Notes: a model not told the origin generated them from the letters alone. DNA of 37,005 nucleotides from Clostridia bacterium (GCA_017552845.1 JAFZOE010000239.1:1-37005), one strand, 5' to 3'. Numbered from the stretch's first letter, positions 16,431 through 25,511 are shown. Translations and numbers: made by a program.

Positions 16431-19400
16431 TTACTCTGTCCTGAGCGCCACGACAGGATCTTTCTTTGAGGCGATTCGGGCGGGGATGAGGCCTGCGACG
16501 AAGGTCAGGAACATACTGATAATTATGAGTATAATCGCGCCGTTCATCGGTAGCTGCGCCACATGGGGCAGGGTTGTAAGATACTTGATTACGATATTTA
16601 TCGGGATAATCAGCAGGAGCGTTACCCCTATGCCGATGGCTCCCGAAACGAAGCCGACGGTCAGCGTCTCGGCGTTGAATACGCGGGAAACATCCCTCTT
16701 GCTCGCGCCGATTGCTCGCAGAATGCCGATTTCCTTGGTTCTCTCAAGAACGGAAATATAGGTGATGATGCCGATCATAATTGAGGAAACGACAAGCGAA
16801 ATTGCGACAAATGCGATAAGAACATAGGAAATGATATTGACTATCTTTGTGACCGATTTGAGCATGATGCCGATGAAATCGGTGTATTTAATCGATTTTT
16901 CCTCGCCCCTGGATTCGTTGTATTCCTCGATTATATTTGAAATGATATCCTTTGACTCAAAATCCTTCGGATAAATGTTTATCTGCTTGGGATTGCTGAG
17001 ATCCGCAACGCCGAGAATTTCGAGAGCCTCGTCATAGCTGCCCGCGAGCGGCTCGGGTTCCGGCTCGGGTTCCGGTTCGGGCTCGGCGGGAGTTTCCTGC
17101 GCGTCCTCTTCGCCCTTTTCATCGGGATTGTCCGCTTCCTCGCCGGGTGTTTCATCTTCGGGATTGACGGGCACGCCCATATCGTCATAAGCGCCGGATA
17201 CCATGGCGTTGAGCATCTTGAGCTTGGTTTCCTTATCCATCATCGAGAGATAGGTATAGGCCTGCTCGCCGGAGATTGTGCCGTAGCCGGGAATCTCATA
17301 GCCCGAGAGCATCTCGTTCATATTCGCGATAAGCTCTCTTCTCTCGGAAATCGTCAGCACGCTCTTGAGCATGAGCTCGACGGTGCGCTTCATCTTCGCG
17401 GCTTCCTCGCCGCTGTATTTCTGATCTATCTTGGCGTAAATCTCTTCCTCGGTCGCGGAGGGAAGGGACGACATATCGGGCAGCGCGGTCGCCGTGAAGC
17501 TCGCCTGCGGGGCCTCGCCCGAATAAGCGAGAGACGAAACAACGGGCTTCTCAAATGCCGCGGCGGGTTTTGCGGCGGCTGTTGTCTTTTCGGGCTCTGC
17601 CGCTTTCTCATCCGCCTTCTTTTCCTCTTTGGCGTCTGCCTTTTCTTCCTCTTCGGTCTTCGGGAACGGGATGCCGGTGAATACGTCTGTTTCGGGATTC
17701 GCCTTCTGCTGTTTTACTATCTCGGCCTCGTCGGTTTTCTTTGCCGTGTGCTCGACCAGAGAGGGCAGATAGCCGACCGTTCCCATCGTGGCGACGGCCA
17801 CCGAATCCTCGGCGGGTCTGATAATGCCGACAATCGTGATATCCTCGCCGCCGGCGATTGTTTTCTTGACGAATTCCTCGTCGCCGCTCATATCGACCCA
17901 TTCCTTGTTTTCTTCATCATATTCAAAGAATTCGGGAGCGGTGACAAGCTTGAATTTTCTGCCGATAATTTCGCTGTAATCGAGGGCAAAAGACTTGGTT
18001 TCGACCTCCTCGCCCTTCATGATTGCCATCATCATATTCATAATGTCGGTCGAGCTCATGAGGCCGAGACCCTGAATGGTCAGGTCGCTTATCTCGTTAT
18101 TCTTATCGATGATAAGCACGGTTTCGTTATATTTCTCGGGCCATTTGCCGTCGATTAAATCATATTGATTCTTGAGGAGCTCCTGATTGTCGATAAGCTC
18201 CTGCCAGGAATTGTAGTATTTGGAATAGCTCTCCATAGTGGAGGTGTCAATACCCATCGCGCCGAGATTGATTCCGCCCATCATTGAGGTCATCATTTCG
18301 AGAACGGGGCTCGGATAAACCTGATTTGCGCCGTCTCCGGTGCCCTCGGCGTAGATATTCATCTTGCCGCCGTATTGATACTGAATCGAGGAGACATACT
18401 GCTTTATTTCATCATTTGAATCGAGGAATTTCTTGAATTCCTTCAGATCATTGAACCACACGCCCGAGGAATAGGACTGAAGCATATTCTGCGACATCGC
18501 GTTTGAATAGACCTTGTCGAGCTCATGGTCCGCATTGGCGGTGCCGAAATTCGAGAGAGCGCCGAGCATTGAATTCATATCCATCGTCGCCGCGTCAACG
18601 GTCATCGGGTAGGAGGTCAGCGTCTCCTGCTGAATTGAATCTATATATGCCTGGAAGCCGCTCGAGAGCGAGAGAATCAGGGCGATGCCGATGATTCCTA
18701 TACTGCCCGCAAACGAGGTCAGGAAGGTCCTCATCTTTTTGGTGAGAAGGTTGTTGAGCGAGAGGGAGAGAGCCGTGAAGAAGGACATTGACGGCTTTTT
18801 TTCTTTTTTATCAGCGCTCTTTCCGGCGTAATCGGACATTTCCTCTTCGTCGCTGTAGGGAGCGGAATCGTCAATCACCTTGCCGTCGAGCAGGCGGATG
18901 ATTCTGGTCGAATACTCCTGGGCGAGCTCGGGGTTGTGGGTAACCATGACAACGAGGCGGTCCCTGCTTATCTCGCGCAGGATATCCATGACCTGAACGC
19001 TCGTCTCGCTGTCGAGAGCGCCGGTCGGCTCATCCGCGAGCAGAATTTCGGGATCATTCACAAGAGCTCTGGCTATTGCGACTCGCTGCATCTGGCCGCC
19101 CGATAGCTGATTCGGCTTTTTATTGAGCTGGTCTGAGAGGCCGACTCTGTCGAGCGCTTCCTTTGCCCTCTTTTTTCTCTCGGTCTTTGAGACGCCCGAG
19201 AGAGTCAGCGCGAGCTCGACATTCGCGAGCACGGTCTGATGGGGGATCAGGTTATAGCTCTGAAAAACGAAACCGACGCGGTGATTTCTGTAGTTATCCC
19301 AGTCGGAATCCTTGAAATCCTTGGTCGATTTGCCCTCGATGACGAGGTCGCCGTCGGTATACTGATCAAGGCCGCCGATGATATTCAGCAGCGTGGTTTT

Positions 19401-19529
19401 GCCGCAGCCGGACTGACCGAGGATGGAGACGAATTCACTTCTCCTGAAATTCAGGCTGACGCCCTTGAGCGCCACGACCTTTTCGGAGCCGGTCGGGTAT
19501 TCTTTTACGATGTCTTTTAATTTCAGCAT
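16431..19529 (-). CDS. ABC transporter: fused ATPase and FtsX-type permease (MacB-like)
   Basis: The 1032-residue protein joins an ATPase to a permease. The ATPase has Walker A GQSGCGKTT (38-46), the signature LSGGQ (143-147), Walker B ILLADE (163-168) and H199 of the switch. A first membrane segment near 270-290 (SFAGSIGIIGIALILSL) is followed by a very large outside domain of about 550 residues, then three membrane segments near the C-terminus containing SVLERTKEIGILRAIGASKRDV, the FtsX signature. The family usually exports peptides, antibiotics or lipids, or acts mechanically on the envelope, rather than importing. The outside domain contains two low-complexity links: a Lys/Glu/Ala-rich one and an EP dipeptide run (six EP repeats, about 17050-17083). 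It lies 13 bases after the histidine phosphatase gene. Confidence 0.93.
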   Translation of the reverse strand: MLKLKDIVKEYPTGSEKVVALKGVSLNFRRSEFVSILGQSGCGKTTLLNIIGGLDQYTDGDLVIEGKSTKDFKDSDWDNYRNHRVGFVFQSYNLIPHQTVLANVELALTLSGVSKTERKKRAKEALDRVGLSDQLNKKPNQLSGGQMQRVAIARALVNDPEILLADEPTGALDSETSVQVMDILREISRDRLVVMVTHNPELAQEYSTRIIRLLDGKVIDDSAPYSDEEEMSDYAGKSADKKEKKPSMSFFTALSLSLNNLLTKKMRTFLTSFAGSIGIIGIALILSLSSGFQAYIDSIQQETLTSYPMTVDAATMDMNSMLGALSNFGTANADHELDKVYSNAMSQNMLQSYSSGVWFNDLKEFKKFLDSNDEIKQYVSSIQYQYGGKMNIYAEGTGDGANQVYPSPVLEMMTSMMGGINLGAMGIDTSTMESYSKYYNSWQELIDNQELLKNQYDLIDGKWPEKYNETVLIIDKNNEISDLTIQGLGLMSSTDIMNMMMAIMKGEEVETKSFALDYSEIIGRKFKLVTAPEFFEYDEENKEWVDMSGDEEFVKKTIAGGEDITIVGIIRPAEDSVAVATMGTVGYLPSLVEHTAKKTDEAEIVKQQKANPETDVFTGIPFPKTEEEEKADAKEEKKADEKAAEPEKTTAAAKPAAAFEKPVVSSLAYSGEAPQASFTATALPDMSSLPSATEEEIYAKIDQKYSGEEAAKMKRTVELMLKSVLTISERRELIANMNEMLSGYEIPGYGTISGEQAYTYLSMMDKETKLKMLNAMVSGAYDDMGVPVNPEDETPGEEADNPDEKGEEDAQETPAEPEPEPEPEPEPLAGSYDEALEILGVADLSNPKQINIYPKDFESKDIISNIIEEYNESRGEEKSIKYTDFIGIMLKSVTKIVNIISYVLIAFVAISLVVSSIMIGIITYISVLERTKEIGILRAIGASKRDVSRVFNAETLTVGFVSGAIGIGVTLLLIIPINIVIKYLTTLPHVAQLPMNGAIILIIISMFLTFVAGLIPARIASKKDPVVALRTE

Positions 19530-19542
19530 TTTTATTTCTCTT

Positions 19543-20223
19543 TCATCTTTCGGTTAAATGTTGCGTATCGTTTATGTAATCAAAAACCGTGTCGCCGAAT
19601 TCATAGGTGCCGGGGGCGTAAAACACGATTTTCGTAATTCCCGTATTTGTGAGGCGGAAATCGTAATTCGGCTCTTTATCCCTGTAGCCGGTTATGTAAA
19701 AAATAACATAGGTGAGGAACGCGGCGTGGGAGACGAGCGCGATTTTTTCGCCGTTTTCAAATCTTGAAGCGAGGTATTCGAGCACCTTCTCCGCGCGCTG
19801 AAAATAGCGGGTTTCATCCTCTTTGGGATTATCGTCGCCGATAACGAGCTTTTCTGCGCCTTCGTATCCCTCGGCAATCACGGCCGCGGGGCAGATTTCC
19901 CTGAGCGCTCCGAGAGCCTGACCCGGATAATCGGGGTCAACTCCGATTTCGCATAAATCGGGCAGGATTTCGAGCACATCAGCGCCGCCGTTTTTTATTA
20001 TTCCGTTTGCGGTGGCAACAGCTCTGCGAAGGCCGCTTGAAAAGACGGCGTCGAAGCCGTAGTCCTTAACGAGCTTACCGAGCTTATCGGCCTGAGCGAA
20101 GCCTTTTTCGGAGAGGAGGGGATCGGTGCCGTCAACGGCGTCGGCCGCTTCGATTCCCGCGTTGCCCGTGCTCTCGCCGTGCCTTATCAGATATAATTCC
20201 CTGAGAATTGTTCCTTCAGCCAT
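19543..20223 (-). CDS. Histidine phosphatase (phosphoglycerate mutase-like) protein
   Basis: The 226-residue protein carries the catalytic RHGES motif (R14, H15) and the second histidine in ALVSHAAF of the C-terminal half. This fits the histidine phosphatase superfamily, which covers phosphoglycerate mutases, cobalamin phosphatases and broad phosphatases. The sequence between the motifs does not match a glycolytic mutase closely, and the substrate is unknown. AGAGGAAAA precedes the ATG; the AG of that site follows directly the TAG of the zinc-ribbon gene, so coupling is likely. The ABC transporter follows after 13 bases. Confidence 0.88.
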   Translation of the reverse strand: MAEGTILRELYLIRHGESTGNAGIEAADAVDGTDPLLSEKGFAQADKLGKLVKDYGFDAVFSSGLRRAVATANGIIKNGGADVLEILPDLCEIGVDPDYPGQALGALREICPAAVIAEGYEGAEKLVIGDDNPKEDETRYFQRAEKVLEYLASRFENGEKIALVSHAAFLTYVIFYITGYRDKEPNYDFRLTNTGITKIVFYAPGTYEFGDTVFDYINDTQHLTER

Positions 20224-20231
20224 ATTTTCCT

Positions 20232-20459
20232 CTAAAATATATCGTCCTTCGGTTTTCTGTCTTTCTTTTTCAAAAGCTTTTCGGGGTCTTTGACAAAGCT
20301 TCTCAGCACGCTGCCGCAGTTTCTGCAGACTGAATGATAAAGTTCCGCGCTGTGCAGGATGCTTTCTGCGTTGGTGACCGCGCCGTATGCGGTCTGACAG
20401 GTTGTGATTATCTCCGAACCGCCGCAGTAGGGGCAGCGGGTAACATACTTATCTGTCAT
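20232..20459 (-). CDS. Small zinc-ribbon protein
   Basis: The 75-residue protein has two CxxC pairs, C9-P-Y-C12 and C45-R-N-C48, suited to hold one zinc ion, plus a lone C21. The tail is Lys/Asp rich (KKKDRKPKDD). I do not recognise a specific family; such ribbons bind nucleic acid or proteins. It is the only complete gene in the window that ends in TAG (the GH16 amber aside). CGGAGAA lies 6 bases before the ATG. It leads a transcript with the histidine phosphatase and ABC genes. Confidence 0.75.
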   Translation of the reverse strand: MTDKYVTRCPYCGGSEIITTCQTAYGAVTNAESILHSAELYHSVCRNCGSVLRSFVKDPEKLLKKKDRKPKDDIF

Positions 20460-20486
20460 TATTTTCTCCGTTATTTCCGTGAAGGA

Positions 20487-20492
20487 ATTATA
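20487..20492 (-). promoter_or_regulatory. Possible -10 box for the zinc-ribbon operon
   Basis: A TATAAT on the minus strand overlaps the T-tract of the terminator at 20496-20518 and lies 28 bases before the zinc-ribbon ATG. No good -35 box is seen. Confidence 0.3.
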
Positions 20493-20495
20493 AAA

Positions 20496-20518
20496 GCCCG
20501 GTTAAGAGCTAACCGGGC
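20496..20518 (-). terminator. Terminator after the CD1247-like gene
   Basis: GCCCGGTTA and TAACCGGGC form a perfect 9-bp stem with loop AGAGC; the minus strand then reads TTTTAT. It closes the Nudix-maf-peptidase-efp-CD1247 block. Confidence 0.9.
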
Positions 20519-20535
20519 CGCAAAGTTTCTGAATA

Positions 20536-20931
20536 TTATTCGTCGGCCTCGTCATCGTCGAAATCAAGGTCGAATTCGAGCTTCTTGCCGCAGTTGGGGC
20601 AGTCCATCGCGCCGTCATCAAGGATTCCGTCGTCAATGGTGATGGTCTCGCCGCAGCCGGGGCAGGTAATCTCATAGAAATCACCGCAGCAGCAGTCGTC
20701 GCCGCATTCATCGCCGTAAACGATGTCTTCAACATCCGCAAGGCACTCGTCAACTTCGTCGATATGCTCCTCGGCATCCGCAAGATCCTCGTCGATTTCG
20801 TCAACAAGGGCTGCCATTTCGTCGAGAGTATCGATCATGGCGAGGATGAGCTTATTGGTATCCTTATCCGCGTCGAGCTTCATGCCGTCCGCAAGGCCTT
20901 TGAGATATGCAACTTTTTCGCTGATAGCCAT
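20536..20931 (-). CDS. CD1247-like acidic protein with zinc ribbon
   Basis: The 131-residue protein begins KVAYLKGLADGMKLD, the start typical of the Clostridia CD1247 N-terminal domain family. A long acidic helical region (about 30-72, rich in E and D) is followed by a cysteine cluster (CGDDCCCG) and a ribbon with C90-P-G-C93 and C111-P-N-C114, likely one zinc site. The tail is highly acidic. No function is known; in Clostridia these genes sit next to efp, as here, with only a 12-base gap. That position suggests a link to translation, but this is inference. Confidence 0.85.
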   Translation of the reverse strand: MAISEKVAYLKGLADGMKLDADKDTNKLILAMIDTLDEMAALVDEIDEDLADAEEHIDEVDECLADVEDIVYGDECGDDCCCGDFYEITCPGCGETITIDDGILDDGAMDCPNCGKKLEFDLDFDDDEADE

Positions 20932-20943
20932 AATGAATCCTCC

Positions 20944-21501
20944 TTATGCTCTGCTGAGATACTCGCCGGTGCGGGTATCGATGGTAATCATTTCGCCCTC
21001 ATCGATGAAGAGGGGGACCTTGACCTCTGCGCCTGTCTCAAGGACGGCGGGCTTGGTCGCGTTGGTGGCGGTGTTGCCTGCGAAGCCGGGATCGGTCTTG
21101 GTGACCTGAAGATCAACGGTGGTCGGGGGCTCTACGCCGAAAACGCTGCCCTTATAGGAAAGGATGCGGCAGGTAACGTTTTCCTTGACAAACTTGAAGT
21201 TTTCGGGAAGCGTATCCTTGCTGATGGGAACCATGTCATAGGTCTCGGGATCCATGAAATAATAGAGATCGCCGTCAACATATGAGAATTCCATATCCTT
21301 GCGCTCGATATAAGCGGTGGGGAACTTATCGGTCGGGTTGAAAGTGCGCTCAGTGACCGCGCCGCCGATGACGTTTCTGATTTTGGTTCTGACGAAAGCG
21401 GCGCCCTTGCCGGGTTTGACATGCTGGAATTCGATGATCTGGTAAACCTGACCGTCCATTTCGAAAGTTACGCCGTTTCTGAAATCGCCTGCTGATACCA
21501 T
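20944..21501 (-). CDS. efp: Translation elongation factor P
   Basis: The 185-residue protein has all three EF-P domains. The loop VKPGKGAAFV places K32 where EF-P is modified in many bacteria; no modifying gene is seen in the window. It relieves ribosome stalling at polyproline stretches, which several proteins here contain only sparsely. It is 12 bases ahead of the CD1247-like gene and 90 bases after the Xaa-Pro peptidase gene. The 90-base gap has no clear terminator, so it may share that transcript. AAGGAGAC lies before the ATG. Confidence 0.97.
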   Translation of the reverse strand: MVSAGDFRNGVTFEMDGQVYQIIEFQHVKPGKGAAFVRTKIRNVIGGAVTERTFNPTDKFPTAYIERKDMEFSYVDGDLYYFMDPETYDMVPISKDTLPENFKFVKENVTCRILSYKGSVFGVEPPTTVDLQVTKTDPGFAGNTATNATKPAVLETGAEVKVPLFIDEGEMITIDTRTGEYLSRA

Positions 21502-21591
21502 AAATAAAGTCTCCTTAATTCAGTAAGATTTATGATTAACAAATCTATTTTATACTATAAATATGCAATTTTCAAGATTTTTTTAATTTGT

Positions 21592-22650
21592 TTACAAAAT
21601 AATGAGGGATTTTTCACATTTGGTGAGGTTTTCATATCCCGTTTCCGTGATGAAAGCCATATCTTCAATGCGGACACCGAATTCGCCGGGGATATATATG
21701 CCGGGCTCGTCCGTCACGATATCGCCCGCCTCGAGAACAGCTTCGCTCCTCGTTGAGAGCGACGGAGCCTCGTGAATATCAACGCCAACACCGTGCCCTG
21801 TGGAGTGGGTGAAATAACTGCCGTAACCCGCTTTTTCAATGACATCCCTCGCCGCTTTATCCGCATCTTTGCAGGGAAGTCCCGGCAGGAGCACATCAAA
21901 GCAGGCCTGCTGAGCCGCGAGCACGGTATTGTAAACTTCCGCCATCTTATCCGTGACGGAGCCGACGGCGACGGTCCTCGTCATATCGCTGTGATAGCCG
22001 CCGAGCAGAGCGCCGTAGTCCATGGTGACGAATTCGCCGCACTCAATTTTTTTATCGGTCGGCACGCCGTGGGGCATTGATGTATTCGCGCCGCTTATCG
22101 CTATCGTTTCAAAAGAGAGGCCGTCTGCGCCGTTTTTCAGCATAAAGAATTCGAGCTCAAGGCGGATATCCTTCTCGCTGACGCCCGGTCTGATGAAGGT
22201 GAGAATATGCTCAAACGCCTTTTCGGCAATTCTCTGCGCCGCGATTATTCTCTCTTTTTCGTATTCTTTTTTGTGCCTTCTCAGATTTGCGACTGCCTCG
22301 TCTGTCTTGCGGGGGCTGACCTCGGAATCAAACATCTTTGAAAGCTTTGAGAAATCGGCGACCGTCAGGTTTTCGGCCTCGGTATAAATCTTATTGATTC
22401 CGAGGGATTTCATAAGAGCGGGCAGTTCCTCATCGGCTTTTTTGAGGAGCATGACCTCGTCGCAGTTTTTCGCTTTTTTTCTCGCCGCTTCGATATATCT
22501 GCCGTCGGTCAGAAGCACGGCTTTTTCCTTTGAAATCACAAGGTAGCCGTCCGATGCCTCGAAATCGGTGAAATAGAATCTGTTGGCCTGCGAAACTATC
22601 AGAAAAGCTTCGCCGGCCTGCAGAGCTGACTGCATTTCTTTGACTGACAT
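21592..22650 (-). CDS. M24 aminopeptidase P-like (Xaa-Pro) peptidase
   Basis: The 352-residue protein has the creatinase-like N-terminal domain (1-125) and the pita-bread catalytic domain. All five metal ligands are present: D211, D222, H286, E315 and E329, in the contexts MDYG, SDMTR, GHGVG, DEPGIY and IEDM. It removes N-terminal residues that precede proline, or acts on Xaa-Pro dipeptides, with a two-metal centre. It lies 22 bases after maf, in the block ending with efp, a common Clostridia arrangement. Confidence 0.94.
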   Translation of the reverse strand: MSVKEMQSALQAGEAFLIVSQANRFYFTDFEASDGYLVISKEKAVLLTDGRYIEAARKKAKNCDEVMLLKKADEELPALMKSLGINKIYTEAENLTVADFSKLSKMFDSEVSPRKTDEAVANLRRHKKEYEKERIIAAQRIAEKAFEHILTFIRPGVSEKDIRLELEFFMLKNGADGLSFETIAISGANTSMPHGVPTDKKIECGEFVTMDYGALLGGYHSDMTRTVAVGSVTDKMAEVYNTVLAAQQACFDVLLPGLPCKDADKAARDVIEKAGYGSYFTHSTGHGVGVDIHEAPSLSTRSEAVLEAGDIVTDEPGIYIPGEFGVRIEDMAFITETGYENLTKCEKSLIIL

Positions 22651-22672
22651 AATTATCTTCTTTCGCTTTGAA

Positions 22673-23254
22673 TTACTGCCTCGCGAGCAGTTCCTTTATT
22701 CTTCTGACCGTCAGGGCGACGGGCAGGCCGACTATATTGCAGTAATCGCCGTTTATGCTCTCGACGAGCATCATTCCCTTGCCCTGAATACCGTAAGCGC
22801 CCGCCTTATCCATAGGCTCGCCGCTCGCGACATAGTGGCGGATTTCGTCATCGGTCAGCTCATAGAATTTGACCTTGCTCGAGCAGTGGAAGGTCTCGTA
22901 TTTGCCCTTATACGCAAGGCAAACGCCGGTTATGACCTCGTGCTCCTGGCCCGAGAGCTTTTTAAGCATATCCGCCGCGTCCGCCTTATCCTTCGGCTTT
23001 CCGAGGATTTCATCGCCGAGCACTACTATTGTATCCGCGCCGATAACGACCGCCTCGGTATTCATAAATGCGACCGCCATAGCCTTCACGGCGGCGGTGT
23101 GCTCAGCGCCCTCGGCTGGGGACATGCCCTCGGGAACGGTCTCGTCCACGCTCTTTATGCAGATATCGAATTTGACCTCCGCTTTTGAGAGCAGCTCGCG
23201 CCTTCTGGGCGAGGAGGAGGCGAGAATTATCTTAGCCTGTATATCCTTACTCAT
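22673..23254 (-). CDS. maf: Maf-like nucleotide pyrophosphatase
   Basis: The 193-residue protein hydrolyses non-canonical or modified nucleoside triphosphates (house-cleaning; dTTP/UTP or related). Conserved motifs are ASSSPRRRELL (start), GADTIVVLG, KP.D..DA.DMLKKLSG and GAYGIQGKGM. In B. subtilis Maf is linked to septum inhibition. It overlaps the Nudix gene by four bases (ATGA) and is followed by the peptidase gene after 22 bases. Length is typical. Confidence 0.95.
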   Translation of the reverse strand: MSKDIQAKIILASSSPRRRELLSKAEVKFDICIKSVDETVPEGMSPAEGAEHTAAVKAMAVAFMNTEAVVIGADTIVVLGDEILGKPKDKADAADMLKKLSGQEHEVITGVCLAYKGKYETFHCSSKVKFYELTDDEIRHYVASGEPMDKAGAYGIQGKGMMLVESINGDYCNIVGLPVALTVRRIKELLARQ

Positions 23255-23796
23255 ATTTTACCTTCTTTTATGAGATTTGCGACCTTCAGGACGAGAGCCT
23301 GCGTCTTGCCGTCGCGGATTTCGTTATTCATAACCATCTCAACCGCTTTTTCAACGGGAACACTGCTGACGGTCAGAAATTCGTCATCATCTAAGTTCAT
23401 CCGGGTTTTGTGAAGATTATAAGCCGCGTAGAGGTGGATAATCTCGCCGCAGTAGCCGGGCGAGGGATAGAATTTGCCGCAGTCGATATAGTTACCGGCG
23501 ACACAGCCGGTCTCCTCCTCGAGCTCGCGTTTGCCCGCCTCAAAGGGATCTTCGCCCTTCTCCAGCTTGCCCGCGGGCAGCTCGAGCACGACCTCCATAT
23601 AGGGATATCTGAACTGCTCGACAAAAATCAGCTCTCCGTCGGCGGTGAGCGGCGCCACGCAGACTCCGCCCGGATGCTCGACCACCTCGCGGATTGCTTC
23701 GGCTCCGTTGGGGAGCAGGGCGTCATCGCGCCTGACGGTTATTATTTTGCCTTCGTAAATATAATTCTTCTTGATTGTTTTTTCGGTCAGATCCAT
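23251..23796 (-). CDS. ADP-ribose pyrophosphatase-type Nudix hydrolase
   Basis: The 181-residue protein has the Nudix box at about 76-98, with G76, E82, R90-E91 and E94-E95-T-G matching Gx5Ex7REUXEEXGU. The N-terminal YEGKIITVRRDDALLPNG and the HPGG segment near 41-44 fit the ADP-ribose pyrophosphatase subgroup (NudF-like), which splits ADP-ribose to AMP and ribose 5-phosphate. GGGAGG lies 8 bases before the ATG. It heads the block that continues through maf, the peptidase, efp and the CD1247-like gene. Confidence 0.94.
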   Translation of the reverse strand: MDLTEKTIKKNYIYEGKIITVRRDDALLPNGAEAIREVVEHPGGVCVAPLTADGELIFVEQFRYPYMEVVLELPAGKLEKGEDPFEAGKRELEEETGCVAGNYIDCGKFYPSPGYCGEIIHLYAAYNLHKTRMNLDDDEFLTVSSVPVEKAVEMVMNNEIRDGKTQALVLKVANLIKEGKI

Positions 23797-23836
23797 AGGC
23801 TGTTTCCTCCCTTGAAATCCCGATTTTCCGCCTTGT

Positions 23837-23845
23837 ATTATAGCA
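23837..23845 (-). promoter_or_regulatory. Extended -10 promoter of the Nudix-efp block
   Basis: The minus strand reads TGCTATAAT, an extended -10 element, about 41 bases before the Nudix ATG. The -35 region is AT-rich and poor. Confidence 0.65.
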
Positions 23846-23937
23846 TAAAGATATAAAAAATAGATTAGGCAACCCGCACAAAAATTACCCTGTTTTTTAG
23901 TCTATATTGTTATATTTAATTTTATCCTTAAAAATGA

Positions 23938-23943
23938 TATAAT
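23938..23943 (+). promoter_or_regulatory. Putative -10 box of the MFS transporter gene
   Basis: A TATAAT lies 44 bases before the ATG at 23987. The matching -35 (TTTAAT at 17 bases) is weak. Confidence 0.45.
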
Positions 23944-23986
23944 AACTGTGTATTATGCGGAATTGCCGCAAAAAGGAGAAGATTCA

Positions 23987-25366
23987 ATGAAGAATCAGTT
24001 TTACTGTGCAAAAGAAAACGGCAAGCTGAATTATCTGCATACCGCTTTCACGGGCTTCGGCTTCATGGCGGTCCAGATTGCGTGGATAATCTACAATGCC
24101 TATGTTCCCCTTATCCTCAAAGAGAATCCGACCATTTCAAATCTCGCCTGGGCGGGAACTGCGGTCGGTATCATAATGGTTATCGATAATGTTTTCGGCG
24201 TAGTATTCCAGCCGCTTTTCGGCAGAATTTCGGACAGAACGCATACCCGCTTCGGCAAGAGAACGCCTTTCCTCATGTATGGTATTCCCGTCTGCGCCCT
24301 GCTGTTTATTCTCATCCCGAGAATCCAGCTTCTCGGCGTGCTGATGCTTGACATAATCGTTTTCAATTTCATTATGTCCACCTGGCGTTCGCCCGTTGTC
24401 GCTCTTATGCCCGACTTCACCCCCTCCGAGATAAGAGGCGAGGGTAACGCGGTCATCAATATCATGGGCGGCGTCGGCGTCGTTCTCGGCACCGTTGCCG
24501 GCAAGGTCATCACCGCTCTCATGCCCGGTCTCACCGAGGCTCAGATAAGAAACAGAGTATTCATCCTCGGCGCGATTGTAATGGTTATCTGCCTCTTCGT
24601 CGTCGTATTCGTCGTCAGAGAGCCCGATAACAGAATCTCCAAGGCGGAGGCCGCAGAGCTCGCCGCCGAATTCGAAAAGAAAAAGGCGAAGGCCGAAGGC
24701 AAGGCCGGCATCAGGCAGATGGGCCTCTCCAAGGGCGAAAAGAAGAGCCTGATCTTCATGCTCGTCGCTCTTTTCTTCAATTCAAACGCGACCGACTCGG
24801 TCAACACCTATTTCACCACCTTCGCGAAATATGAGCTTAAATTCACGGAAGCCAACGCTTCTCTCGTCATAACCCTCTTTGCCGCGGCCACCGTTATCGG
24901 CGCTATTCCCGCAGGCAAACTCGGCCAGAAATTCGGCAGGAAAAAGACGATTATGTCCGGCTGGATCGGCGCACTCGCTCTGTTTCTGGTTTACTTCGCG
25001 ACCAAATGGATGCCGCTGCTCTACGCCGCAATCGTATTCGGCGGAATCTTCATCGCATTTGTTACCATCAACACCCTTCCGCTTGTTCTTGAAATCGGCG
25101 GTCTCGAGAGAGTCGGCACCTTCACCGGTTACTACTACACGGCAACCTTCTCGGCCTCAATCGTCGGCCCCGTTCTCGTCGGCGGTATGTTTGACCTTAC
25201 GAAGGCCTTCTCGTCAAGCGGTCAGATCAACTACTGGTCACTCTTTGTTTACTGCCCGATCTGCTTCGCTCTCGCGCTTATCTGCATGAGCCAGGTCAAG
25301 CACGGCGAAACCCAGACCATTTCAGACGAAATGATAGACCAGATCCGCGACGAAAACGAAGATTAA
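23987..25366 (+). CDS. MFS sugar transporter, SLC45/sucrose-symporter-like
   Basis: The 459-residue protein has about twelve membrane segments, with GRISDRTHTRFGKRTPF (about 80-96) as the inter-helix loop signature of the SLC45/GPH-related branch of the major facilitator family. A charged loop (about 225-255) lies in the middle. The likely role is sugar uptake or efflux with H+ or Na+; no substrate can be named. AAGGAG lies 8 bases before the ATG, so the in-frame start at 23948 is dismissed. It is alone on the plus strand and ends in a perfect terminator. It is a different subfamily from the symporter at 8883-10376. Confidence 0.88.
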   Translation: MKNQFYCAKENGKLNYLHTAFTGFGFMAVQIAWIIYNAYVPLILKENPTISNLAWAGTAVGIIMVIDNVFGVVFQPLFGRISDRTHTRFGKRTPFLMYGIPVCALLFILIPRIQLLGVLMLDIIVFNFIMSTWRSPVVALMPDFTPSEIRGEGNAVINIMGGVGVVLGTVAGKVITALMPGLTEAQIRNRVFILGAIVMVICLFVVVFVVREPDNRISKAEAAELAAEFEKKKAKAEGKAGIRQMGLSKGEKKSLIFMLVALFFNSNATDSVNTYFTTFAKYELKFTEANASLVITLFAAATVIGAIPAGKLGQKFGRKKTIMSGWIGALALFLVYFATKWMPLLYAAIVFGGIFIAFVTINTLPLVLEIGGLERVGTFTGYYYTATFSASIVGPVLVGGMFDLTKAFSSSGQINYWSLFVYCPICFALALICMSQVKHGETQTISDEMIDQIRDENED

Positions 25367-25390
25367 TAAACTCAAATAATTCCGATTGCG

Positions 25391-25412
25391 CCCTCTCCGA
25401 GAACGGAGAGGG
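25391..25412 (+). terminator. Terminator after the MFS gene
   Basis: CCCTCTCCG and CGGAGAGGG pair perfectly around AGAA, followed by TGTTTTT, 24 bases after the stop. Confidence 0.92.
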
Positions 25413-25483
25413 TGTTTTTGAGTGAAACGAAAAAACGGGTGTGGCGATACAAGTTTAATTGTATTTTGATTTCAGCGGCTTGC

Positions 25484-25511
25484 CGCATTTAAGCGAAAAA
25501 CAAACAGACAA
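25484..25511. repeat. 28-bp dispersed repeat, copy 2 (inverted)
   Basis: Exact reverse complement of 10547-10574 and likewise intergenic, followed here by the GCGGGTTT hairpin. Confidence 0.8.

Noticed and set aside
25447..25464. ATACAA/TTGTAT hairpin as an operator for the AT-rich gene
   Set aside because: It is over 220 bases before the start, with two other hairpins in between and no promoter beside it.
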